A DNA stretch of 29,786 bases from an archaeon (GTDB lineage Archaea; Asgardarchaeota; Hermodarchaeia; Hermodarchaeales; Hermodarchaeaceae). Both the position numbers and the translations under genes were made by a program. How positions within the stretch are numbered: the stretch's first letter is position 1; each line of letters begins with the position of its first letter. The notes beneath the pieces are model-generated. The model was not told where the DNA came from, ran no database searches, and worked only from the letters and a program-made list of their open reading frames with translations. The stretch lies in NCBI GenBank assembly GCA_016550415.1, contig JABXGU010000686.1, positions 1 through 29,786 on the forward strand, written 5' to 3'. Shown here in pieces: positions 15,997 through 23,234 of the stretch.

Positions 15997-17235
15997 TTAG
16001 GTTGAGATACTGATTTTTGCAAGTTTCTTTTTCAATAGGACAGGTTTGGCTTGTTGAATTTGTAGTTTGGCGCAGTTGTGGTATTGCATGAATTGTTGAA
16101 TTTCTTTTTTAACTGCGTCGAGAGCTTGTTCTCTTTCCTTTTTTGCCAATGTTATTTCGAGGTTTCGCAGGATTAAGGTGTTCGTTTTTCTATCTACTTT
16201 TGGATCGAGGCGTCCAATTATTTGATTATTCCACAGTATTGGCATTGTGTAATAGCCAAATTCTCTCTTCCCTGGAGGAACGTAGGCTTCCAGTTTTACG
16301 TCAGCCCCAAAGAGACGTTGAACGCGTTTGCGGTTCCAGAGGATATTATCGAATGGGTTTAGAAGGAATGCTTTGTCTTTTAGTATAGGATTTTGTTCAC
16401 CTTTTTCTATTTGAGAGAGTGAGTTGGGTAGGAGGTAGTACTTTTCACCTGTATCTTTTTCCTCAATTTCAATGGCTTTATCTTCTTGGATTAGAATTTT
16501 CATTTTTTCAGCTATTGTTTGTTTTTTTGTTCCTTTTGTTTCAAGGCAGAAGGTGTGATACCAGAAATATTCCAAAAGATCATCGAGGGTTCCAGCTACG
16601 AGGGCGCCAAGTGCTCTTTGCAGAAAGAACCGCCAGACTTGATCAGTGTCTATTGTTTTATTCAAATACTTGCTGGGAATCACTCGTTCCGTAATATCAT
16701 AGATACGCTGGAAGTTAACTCGTTCCGCAACTGCCAAGCGACCAGATGTCCAAAGCAACTCTAAGGCTATTTTTGCAGGCTTCCAGTTCCACCACCCACT
16801 ACCCTTGTGTCCAGGTTGCTGGAAATCACGACTAGCTAATGGACCTTCATCGCTGATTCGCTGATAAACGGTTTCAATTAGTTTCGCATATTTTTTTGAT
16901 ATTTCGCGTCGCCATTCAGAACCATGGGTTTGGAATCGTTCCATGCTGGGGCGATAGTAAGGATATTCTTCAACAGGAATGAAACAGGCACCGTGGGCAT
17001 AGTATTCGAACAATTGTCGATTGCGAAGGGCAGACCAAAGCATATCTGCTTCATATTTATGGACTCTGTGCCGCAATGTAAGATGATGGCTTCGGGCAAC
17101 AACTGCTATGGTATCTATTTGAACTGCGGCAATCTGCCTTATTGCGTCTTGCACTGATTGCCAAGGTGGTTCCTCACGTAATCCTTGATGCCCTAGAAAT
17201 ACAGTACATATATTCTCAGTTGTCAACCTTGCCAT
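15997..17235 (-). CDS. YcaQ/AlkZ-family winged-helix DNA glycosylase
   Basis: A 412-residue protein of the HTH_42 (DUF1006) family. Family members YcaQ and AlkZ unhook alkylated bases and interstrand crosslinks. The signature blocks are present: QIAAVQIDTIAVVARSHHL near residues 34-52, LFEYYAHGACFIPVEEYPYY near 94-113, and a winged-helix region with WKPAKIALELLWTSGRL. The catalytic motif reads Q-I-D (residues 39-41), the Q-x-D form seen in the YcaQ subgroup rather than the Q-x-Q of AlkZ. It would act on damaged nuclear-equivalent DNA in the cytoplasm. It stands alone, with no repair genes beside it. Start ATG at 17235 has AGGAAT upstream. Confidence 0.85.
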   Translation of the reverse strand: MARLTTENICTVFLGHQGLREEPPWQSVQDAIRQIAAVQIDTIAVVARSHHLTLRHRVHKYEADMLWSALRNRQLFEYYAHGACFIPVEEYPYYRPSMERFQTHGSEWRREISKKYAKLIETVYQRISDEGPLASRDFQQPGHKGSGWWNWKPAKIALELLWTSGRLAVAERVNFQRIYDITERVIPSKYLNKTIDTDQVWRFFLQRALGALVAGTLDDLLEYFWYHTFCLETKGTKKQTIAEKMKILIQEDKAIEIEEKDTGEKYYLLPNSLSQIEKGEQNPILKDKAFLLNPFDNILWNRKRVQRLFGADVKLEAYVPPGKREFGYYTMPILWNNQIIGRLDPKVDRKTNTLILRNLEITLAKKEREQALDAVKKEIQQFMQYHNCAKLQIQQAKPVLLKKKLAKISIST

Positions 17236-17369
17236 TCAAATTCCTCGCCTTTTTAGCTCGCTTCCTTTTCCATTCAATAGATGCGTTTATCAAATTAATC
17301 TTCAGTTGCAATAAGCTGGACAATATTGTAGACTTGATGAGTAGGTTTTTCATCAGTCATTTGTTATCC

Positions 17370-17717
17370 TTAAAGGCATTTAGAATCAGGTTGATATTTA
17401 GTGAGGATTTCCCCGAAGACACGATAGAAGTATAGACCCGCCTCGCTAAGGCCCTTTTTCCCAGTTTTAGTTAATTGGTACACGATTTGTTTTCCATCTT
17501 TTGTACCAAAGATTAGTTTCCGACTAGCTAAATCCTTCAGTGCAGGATAAATTGTCCCAGGGGTAGGTTTTGTGCCGCGTCGTTGAGCAATTTTTTCTGC
17601 AAGTTCCTGTCCATTCAAGGGTCTTTTGCTCAGCTCCCAAAGAATTTGGAAAGAGAGTAACCCTCGCATGTCACAGCAATTTGGTGGGCAGCATTCTTCA
17701 GTTCTGTTTTTAGTCAT
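17370..17717 (-). CDS. PadR-family repressor with Cys-rich N-terminus (probable metalloid sensor)
   Basis: A 115-residue PadR-type winged-helix regulator. The N-terminus carries ECCPPNCCDMRG, four Cys in a CC-x3-CC arrangement, directly before the first helix (LLSFQILWELSKRP). The recognition region is GTKPTPGTIYPALKDLASRKLI, with the Pro-Gly-Thr-Ile-Tyr-Pro block typical of PadR. One more Cys is at the C-terminus (SKCL). The ATG at 17717 is chosen over an in-frame TTG at 17741, because the latter would place the palindromic operator inside the gene. It is divergent from arsM, and its own promoter overlaps one of two identical operators. I infer autoregulation and derepression by arsenite bound to the Cys cluster. 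Confidence 0.85.
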   Translation of the reverse strand: MTKNRTEECCPPNCCDMRGLLSFQILWELSKRPLNGQELAEKIAQRRGTKPTPGTIYPALKDLASRKLIFGTKDGKQIVYQLTKTGKKGLSEAGLYFYRVFGEILTKYQPDSKCL

Positions 17718-17727
17718 CACGATTAAA

Positions 17728-17743
17728 TATTGGTCACCCAATA
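17728..17743. promoter_or_regulatory. Palindromic operator 1 (PadR side)
   Basis: TATTGG-TCAC-CCAATA, a perfect 6-bp inverted repeat with a 4-bp spacer, sits between a TATA-like ATTTAAAT (about 17744-17752, minus strand) and the PadR start at 17717. Bound repressor would block initiation of its own gene. Confidence 0.8.
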
Positions 17744-17779
17744 CATTTAAATGTGATTGTCATCTACTATGCAATAAAA

Positions 17780-17795
17780 TATTGGTCACCCAATA
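17780..17795. promoter_or_regulatory. Palindromic operator 2 (arsM side)
   Basis: An identical copy of operator 1 including flanks (22 bp shared), centred 52 bp away, about five DNA turns, so both face the same side of the helix. It ends 14 bases before the likely arsM start and overlaps the A/T-rich CAATAAAATA that could serve as its TATA element. Confidence 0.8.
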
Positions 17796-17809
17796 CATAG
17801 GTGAGAGAA

Positions 17810-18586
17810 TTGGATAAGACCAAAAAAATTAGTGAAATGTCGTCAAGCGAAATCAAAGAAGAAGTGGCGAAGGCGTACACAAAAGTAGCACAACGAACTA
17901 CATCCTGTTGCGGAACTTCAAAGTCAAATGGCTGCACTTCAGATGTCGAACAGAAAGAGAGTCTTGCTAAGGCACTAGGCTATCCCGTAGAGGAACTTCC
18001 CGATTCAGTAACAGAGTCGTTTGCCGGCTGCGGAAATCCTGTTGCGTTGGCGGACCTCCATGAAGGAGAAATAGTCTTAGATCTGGGAAGTGGCGCCGGA
18101 CTAGACGCATTTATGGCTGCTAAAAGAGTCGGCGAAAGAGGTCGTGTAATCGGAGTTGACATGACTACAGAAATGATCCTCAAAGCCCAATCCAACGCTA
18201 CTAAGCTAGGTATAAAAAACGTCGAATTCAGACAAGGCGATATAGAAGATTTGCCTGTTGAAGATAATTCAGTCGATGTTATCATTAGCAACTGCGTGAT
18301 TAACTTAGCCCCAGACAAACAAAAAGTCTTTCAAGAAGGCTATCGAGTCCTTCATCCAAACGGACGAATGCTAATCTCAGATATTGTCCTAGAGGCCCCT
18401 CTCCCAAAGGAAGTTCGTGACCAAATCCCCGCATATACAGGATGTTTGGGTGGTGCAATTCTTAAGAAAGATTACCTGAAACTAATTCGTGATGCGGGAT
18501 TTGAAGATGTGCAAATTGTCCAAGAGGTACAATTTGGTATGGCAACAAGTGCAAAAATTAAAGCAACAAAGTCAAAAAGAAAATAA
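17810..18586 (+). CDS. arsM: Arsenite S-adenosylmethionine methyltransferase
   Basis: About 258 residues. The SAM-binding motif is VLDLGSGAGLDAFMAA, with GVDMTTEMILKA following. The conserved arsenic-binding Cys positions are visible: TSCCGTSKSNGC near the N-terminus, SFAGCGNP, ISNCVINLAPDK and YTGCLGGA. ArsM methylates arsenite to volatile or less retained methylarsenicals in the cytoplasm. A GGTGAG ribosome binding site at 17799-17804 best supports the TTG at 17810. A GTG at 17801 and an ATG at 17837 are alternatives. It is divergent from the PadR gene and has the same operator upstream, so arsenite-controlled expression is likely. No arsR, arsB or acr3 gene is nearby. Confidence 0.93.
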   Translation: MDKTKKISEMSSSEIKEEVAKAYTKVAQRTTSCCGTSKSNGCTSDVEQKESLAKALGYPVEELPDSVTESFAGCGNPVALADLHEGEIVLDLGSGAGLDAFMAAKRVGERGRVIGVDMTTEMILKAQSNATKLGIKNVEFRQGDIEDLPVEDNSVDVIISNCVINLAPDKQKVFQEGYRVLHPNGRMLISDIVLEAPLPKEVRDQIPAYTGCLGGAILKKDYLKLIRDAGFEDVQIVQEVQFGMATSAKIKATKSKRK

Positions 18587-18639
18587 TTCTAATTCGAAAA
18601 AATAAGCCGAGGAAGATTCTCAGTCCAGTGTAGATACAT

Positions 18640-19158
18640 CTAGGCATTCCTTAGGACGGTGAGAATATCACCGCCTTTACTTATTTGGAGTAATTGTTCT
18701 ACGAATCCATCTAGCAGTTGCACTAGTCCAAGCCCTTGCTGTGCAGATGTTGGAAAGACTTGTGCCGGGACAGAAAGAAGGCTTTGAATTTCCTGTGGGG
18801 ACATGGCGCCAGGAGCATCTTGTTTGTTAGCAGCAACAACAAGGGGAGGAATATTGGCACCGAAGGTTTCATGGAGATACTGTTCGCCTTCAATAATGGA
18901 TTGGGGATCAGTACTATCAATTACCAAGACAACACCATCAGAACCAGAGGCGAGAGCCTTCCTGACTAGATGGAATTGCTGTAAGCCAGGACTTCCAAAA
19001 AGATGGACAACCGAGTCCTTTGTCTTAATTATTCCAAAATCTAGACCGACAGTTCTGCCATTGACTTCAGTCGTTATGGCATTTTTAGCAACATTTCGGA
19101 TAATGGTTGTTTTGCCTGACCCTTTCGGTCCAATAACCAAGATTTTCAGGTGATGCAA
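18640..19158 (-). CDS. Arf/MglA-type small GTPase with altered switch II
   Basis: About 172 residues. The P-loop is GPKGSGKTT (residues 10-18), G4 is NKQD (near 111-114, as in Arf proteins) and G5 is probably TSAQQ. The G3 region reads LFGSPGLQQF where Arf has DxxGQ: the Asp is replaced by Gly, as in other prokaryotic MglA/Arf-like proteins, and the catalytic Gln is replaced by Leu (residue 59). The protein has no lipidation motif at the C-terminus and no amphipathic N-terminal helix. The second TTG (19158) is the likely start, because GGAGG lies 7 bases upstream. A TTG at 19164 is too close to it. Such GTPases act as switches, here perhaps with longin/roadblock partners. Confidence 0.87.
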   Translation of the reverse strand: MHHLKILVIGPKGSGKTTIIRNVAKNAITTEVNGRTVGLDFGIIKTKDSVVHLFGSPGLQQFHLVRKALASGSDGVVLVIDSTDPQSIIEGEQYLHETFGANIPPLVVAANKQDAPGAMSPQEIQSLLSVPAQVFPTSAQQGLGLVQLLDGFVEQLLQISKGGDILTVLRNA

Positions 19159-19462
19159 ATGCAAGCCTCCGAAAGATTATGATTTGGGAGTGTCAACTGA
19201 CTGATTTCATCCGAGTTCCAATGATTGGTTTTTGAGGGATGGAAAGGCACAGAATTAGAGATTTTGGAGGAGGGGAGAGGGGAATAGAGGGATTTAGGAG
19301 GGAGTTCCAAGTGCCCGGTCATCCTGTCTCAGCTAAACCCGATTAAACTGCCATATTGTCGCTTATAGTTTAAAAAGTCTTATGGCTACAGAAAATGTGT
19401 ACCCGATATCGAAAAATAGGATATCTTAATCGGGCAATTACCCCATTTTTTGTCATTTGGCT
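19159..19462. other. Intergenic region with inverted repeats, no gene seen
   Basis: About 300 bases between eL22 and the GTPase. A 9-bp inverted repeat CCCGATTAA (19338-19346) / TTAATCGGG (19426-19434) encloses 79 bases, and two GATATC sites lie just inside the right arm. The GTPase-proximal half holds a G/A-rich stretch (19255-19305). I find no coding sequence or known RNA. Confidence 0.45.
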
Positions 19463-19798
19463 TTAATCAGATTCTACGTATTCTACGGTGATGAATTCAA
19501 TTATTGCGAAGCGATCTTTGCTGCGTGATGAAATTTTTAGGTCTCCGCGAAGTGCGTTGAGGTGCAAGAAGCGTTTGAGATAGACTCGTAGTTTGGTTTT
19601 TGAGATTTCATTCTTTTCTTCGCTTCGAACGTAAACTTCCTTTTCAGCACGGGACACTTTGATGTGTTTGGATAGTTTTTCGTTGAGAAAGCTGACCAGT
19701 GCGTCTCCGAGTTCGGGACCATGATTTAGGAGGTCACCTATCTCTACTACGATGAAGACTTTGTCTTTGGTCGAGGTTGGGGAGGGAGATGATGACAT
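19463..19798 (-). CDS. Eukaryote-type ribosomal protein eL22
   Basis: A 111-residue basic protein that aligns well by eye with eukaryotic large-subunit protein eL22. Matching blocks are LGDALVSFLNEKLSKHIKV against the eukaryotic FEQFLQERIKV, KEVYVRSEEKNEISKTKLRVYLKRFLH against the KSKITVTSEV...SKRYLKYLTKKYL region, and LRGDLKISSRSKDRFAIIEF against [20 protein letters not shown]. eL22 is peripheral on the large subunit near the exit tunnel and binds rRNA. It is absent from most archaea and bacteria, but eL22 homologues have been reported from Asgard genomes. AGGAG about 10 bases upstream supports the ATG. The gene is monocistronic, with its own TATA element. Confidence 0.85.
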   Translation of the reverse strand: MSSSPSPTSTKDKVFIVVEIGDLLNHGPELGDALVSFLNEKLSKHIKVSRAEKEVYVRSEEKNEISKTKLRVYLKRFLHLNALRGDLKISSRSKDRFAIIEFITVEYVESD

Positions 19799-19849
19799 TA
19801 TGGGATAGGCTCCTGGGTGGATGTGATGCCCTAACCACCAGCAACCCCC

Positions 19850-19857
19850 TTATAAAA
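19850..19857 (-). promoter_or_regulatory. TATA box for eL22
   Basis: TTTTATAA on the minus strand, preceded by A/T, predicts initiation near 19828, about 30 bases before the eL22 start. Confidence 0.55.
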
Positions 19858-19912
19858 TTAATCTTCATTATTGGGGGATTGCATCCTTTGACTTTGATGC
19901 TAGTGTTTGTTA

Positions 19913-20416
19913 TTAGGATGATTGGTTATCGGGTGTAGGCAAGGTTTGGCTTCTGCGGCGGCGACGGAGAATAAAGGGTGCTAAGGCGCCAAAGCCGAGT
20001 GTAAATCCGCAATAGAGTAATGGCACTAATAGGAAATAGATTAGGTTGAATGAGGAGAGACTGTAACCGACACCGTAACCAAGAAGGAAGCCTGTGATTG
20101 CACGGATTGAGTTACGGCTTTCTCGTATTTCCAAGGTTTGAGTGGACCAGTCTGCAACAGCAGGGAGACTCATGAGAAAGGCGAAAAAGAAGTTCAGGGG
20201 AGTGACTTCGATGTATAATATGTAGAATTGAATAGCGAAGGCAGTTATGATACCGAGGAGAAGGGCAGAGCATCGAGCACAAATATGAAGAGTGTGGCTT
20301 CCGACCCTAAAGTGCCAGCATCGATTCATAAATGGTGGTTCATGGTGACTGACAATAAGATGCAAAGAATCGAGGAGTCGACGTTTCCGGGAATGTTCCT
20401 GAGAGTTACTTGTCAT
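19913..20416 (-). CDS. DUF2085 family membrane protein
   Basis: A 167-residue membrane protein that fits DUF2085. The family signature is a Cys-x2-Cys-containing segment before the first helix and a conserved charged loop. Here these are HICARCSALLLGI near residue 45 and VADWSTQTLEIRESRNSIRAITGFLLGYGVG near residues 86-116. Three to four hydrophobic spans follow the pattern, with the last near residues 124-150. The tail is highly basic (LRRRRRSQ). The family's function is unknown. A GGTGGA ribosome binding site lies 7 bases upstream of the ATG and a TATA box (CTATAAAC) about 38 bases upstream. Confidence 0.72.
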   Translation of the reverse strand: MTSNSQEHSRKRRLLDSLHLIVSHHEPPFMNRCWHFRVGSHTLHICARCSALLLGIITAFAIQFYILYIEVTPLNFFFAFLMSLPAVADWSTQTLEIRESRNSIRAITGFLLGYGVGYSLSSFNLIYFLLVPLLYCGFTLGFGALAPFILRRRRRSQTLPTPDNQSS

Positions 20417-20453
20417 TAAATGTCCACCATTTTTAGGATTTGAACCCTACCGC

Positions 20454-20461
20454 GTTTATAG
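20454..20461 (-). promoter_or_regulatory. TATA box for the DUF2085 gene
   Basis: CTATAAAC on the minus strand gives a predicted start near 20432, about 16 bases before the ATG. Confidence 0.5.
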
Positions 20462-20691
20462 TGCAAAAAGCCTTTCATGGATATAAGTTGAACCAACTTG
20501 CTACATTAGGCTCGATTATGATTTTAATGAAAAACGTCAATATTACTGGTTGTATTAGTTGTTGTTTCTGGTAAATCGTCTTCTTGTAATCTAGATTAGT
20601 CCAGAACAACTTGAATTGCTGGATGTTACATTTGTAAGAGAAGAACAGGGGACTGGTGGTGCAAAAGAACGACTTCAAAGTCAGGTTTAGG

Positions 20692-21168
20692 TTATGCGTC
20701 GATTAGATTTCGTAATATATTTACTCGGAAATATCCTTGTTGACGCAATCCCTCCAAGGGAGTCTGGAGTTTGATGGAGATATATGAGTCTTTATCCTTT
20801 CCAACAATAAGCTTGTGATAGAGTTGTCCAAAATCAACTAATGTCTCAGTATCAGCTAATTGTTCTGCTGCTTTTTCAGACATACGTATGAAAACATCTG
20901 CTTGAGTGCTCCTTATTCGAGATATTATAAATGGTTTAATGCCTTCTTTGCTAAGTAGAAGAGGCATTCCCCCCACTATAAACTGTACACGAGTAGATGA
21001 AACCTGTCCTGCTTTTTCTGCGACTGATGGATCATCAATAATTTGCTGCAAGCGCTGAATGAATGAAGCTATTGGATCTTTTGGCGTCTTTGGTGTAGAT
21101 TCAACTTCTGTTACCTCAACTTCAATCTTTGGTGTTTTCTCTTTCCTTCTCCAGAACAGTGTACTCAT
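20692..21168 (-). CDS. SCP2-like lipid-binding domain protein with acidic linker
   Basis: About 158 residues. A short basic N-terminus (FWRRKEK) and a Val/Glu/Thr-rich linker precede a domain of about 110 residues that resembles SCP2: RVQFIVGGMPLLLSKEGIKPF, the ADVFIRMSE strand-turn block, and a final IKLQTPLEGLRQQGYFRV. The match is weaker than for the gene at 3372. The ATG at 21168 has GGTGAT 8 bases upstream. It follows the PhoU-like gene on the same strand with a gap of about 56 bases, so they may be co-transcribed. A lipid-carrier role is inferred only from fold similarity. Confidence 0.45.
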   Translation of the reverse strand: MSTLFWRRKEKTPKIEVEVTEVESTPKTPKDPIASFIQRLQQIIDDPSVAEKAGQVSSTRVQFIVGGMPLLLSKEGIKPFIISRIRSTQADVFIRMSEKAAEQLADTETLVDFGQLYHKLIVGKDKDSYISIKLQTPLEGLRQQGYFRVNILRNLIDA

Positions 21169-21224
21169 AGTTACTATCACCAATTTTTCTTATTTGTCTT
21201 TACTAAAAGCAAATATCACCAGAA

Positions 21225-21908
21225 TCAGAAATACTGTAACATAATAATGCGTATCTGATCCACTGCATCTTCCGCAGCATCAGCAGTATTTTCTAAGTTG
21301 TGAAGCAAGTCCCGAATTAGAACAACCATTGCTGCTGAGTGGGTCTTACCATATTCAGGAAGATAACTCAACCCCTGTAAATAAAGTTCGTCAGCTTCCT
21401 CTTCAGCTTCCTCAACCATATTAGCCATCTTGATCGCTTTATCAACATCTTGAGCTAGTTCAGCGATGGCGCCTTGTAATCCAAGTCCGCTTTTTGCAAG
21501 AAGGCTAGCGAAATTAATTATCAGTTGCTTGAATTCTTTGCTAATATCGCCAAGTGGAACCAGATTGAGAAGGCGGGAGGAGTCATGTGCCCAGTCGGCT
21601 GCCCGGTCAAGAGCCTTTGCTAATCGAACAAGTGTCTCACGATCTGCTGCTTCAAGTGTACTTTTTGTTAGGTCTAAAAGCATTCTTCGACGTAGCTTGT
21701 CTCCCTTTATCTCAAGCTCAGTAATTTCTTTGCAAATATTGCGCTGAGTTGTAGCATCACCCTTCAGAGCAGAATCAATTGCTCTCTGAAGTTTTTCTAA
21801 AATTGTAAAGACGGTGGAAGAATGTTCTTGAGCAGATTGAAGTGCCTTCTCTTCAGCGTGGAAGCCAAGAAAAATATCAGTAGGAGGATTTTCACTCATT
21901 AGGGACAT
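21225..21908 (-). CDS. PhoU-like DUF47 family protein
   Basis: A 227-residue all-helical protein of the DUF47/PhoU-related family, which usually partners Pit-type phosphate or sulfate permeases as a cytoplasmic regulator. Typical blocks are ITELEIKGDKLRRRMLLDL near residue 70, LVRLAKALDRAADWAHDSSRLL near residue 95 and a metal-binding Glu/Asp helix such as VEEAEEEADELY near residue 167. The final helices contain LLHNLENTADAAEDAVDQIRI. The expected permease gene is not next to it. Instead an SCP2-like gene lies downstream. The ATG at 21899 (MSENPP) is an equally good start. Confidence 0.85.
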   Translation of the reverse strand: MSLMSENPPTDIFLGFHAEEKALQSAQEHSSTVFTILEKLQRAIDSALKGDATTQRNICKEITELEIKGDKLRRRMLLDLTKSTLEAADRETLVRLAKALDRAADWAHDSSRLLNLVPLGDISKEFKQLIINFASLLAKSGLGLQGAIAELAQDVDKAIKMANMVEEAEEEADELYLQGLSYLPEYGKTHSAAMVVLIRDLLHNLENTADAAEDAVDQIRIIMLQYF

Positions 21909-22061
21909 CTCAGAATTTTCAACAACTTACCGCAGAACAACAACTATTCTGTGATAGATAGATTATATCAAAAGCTGTAATGAGAATATAAGAGTTAGCT
22001 TTCTATAAGCAAAAGATAGCTCTTTTTAGGAATAAATACGAAAAGACTATGGTGAAATATC

Positions 22062-22346
22062 GTGACAAAAATCACTGAAGTAGTACACTTCATGGAACAG
22101 AAGATATCTTCTATTCTCACCGTCGATGATTTCGAACCAAATAGAAAGAAAGAACGATTCTTACGTGAAGGCGGATTCTTTTTGCGGGTTGCAGATGGCG
22201 AAGGTAATTCCCAAACTATACGGCTTAGCGATACTGAAATGACAAATCTAATAGCTGATATCAATGTTGCACTTGAAGATCATCGCAGAGAGAAATTACG
22301 TCTATACGCTGAGATTGATAAACGAGAACGTGCACCAGGAAAATAG
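22062..22346 (+). CDS. Small conserved-looking protein of unknown function
   Basis: A 94-residue protein that I do not recognise. It starts with GTG preceded by a GGTGA at a good distance. It has an amphipathic helix, a Lys/Arg-rich middle (NRKKERFLREGG), a strand pair (FFLRVADGEGNSQTIRLSDTE), and a charged C-terminal helix (LEDHRREKLRLYAEIDKRE). The composition and codon use look like a real gene. The overlapping opposite-strand frame does not. It is divergent from the PhoU-like gene and convergent with triosephosphate isomerase, so it stands alone. Confidence 0.6.
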   Translation: MTKITEVVHFMEQKISSILTVDDFEPNRKKERFLREGGFFLRVADGEGNSQTIRLSDTEMTNLIADINVALEDHRREKLRLYAEIDKRERAPGK

Positions 22347-22362
22347 TAAATTCTTCGGTGAC

Positions 22363-23073
<711 letters not shown>

Positions 23074-23234
23074 TTAATGGTTCATCAGCATTTTGTAAGT
23101 TATCTAACTTAACTTTTTTTAAATCTTAAAATCTAGCTATGGAAAATGATTAGGAAAAACACTATTCGTAAGTCTTAATATAGACCAAGCCAACTAAGTG
23201 CTGTTTGTATGCATTGAGAGAAGGGAGTTCCCAT

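Noticed and set aside
20431..20460. GGGTTCAAATCC on the minus strand resembling a tRNA T-arm
   Set aside because: No acceptor or anticodon arms lie around it. It falls within the promoter region of the DUF2085 gene.
20475..20678. 67-codon minus-strand frame
   Set aside because: A/T-driven Phe/Lys/Ile composition, no ribosome binding site, no family.
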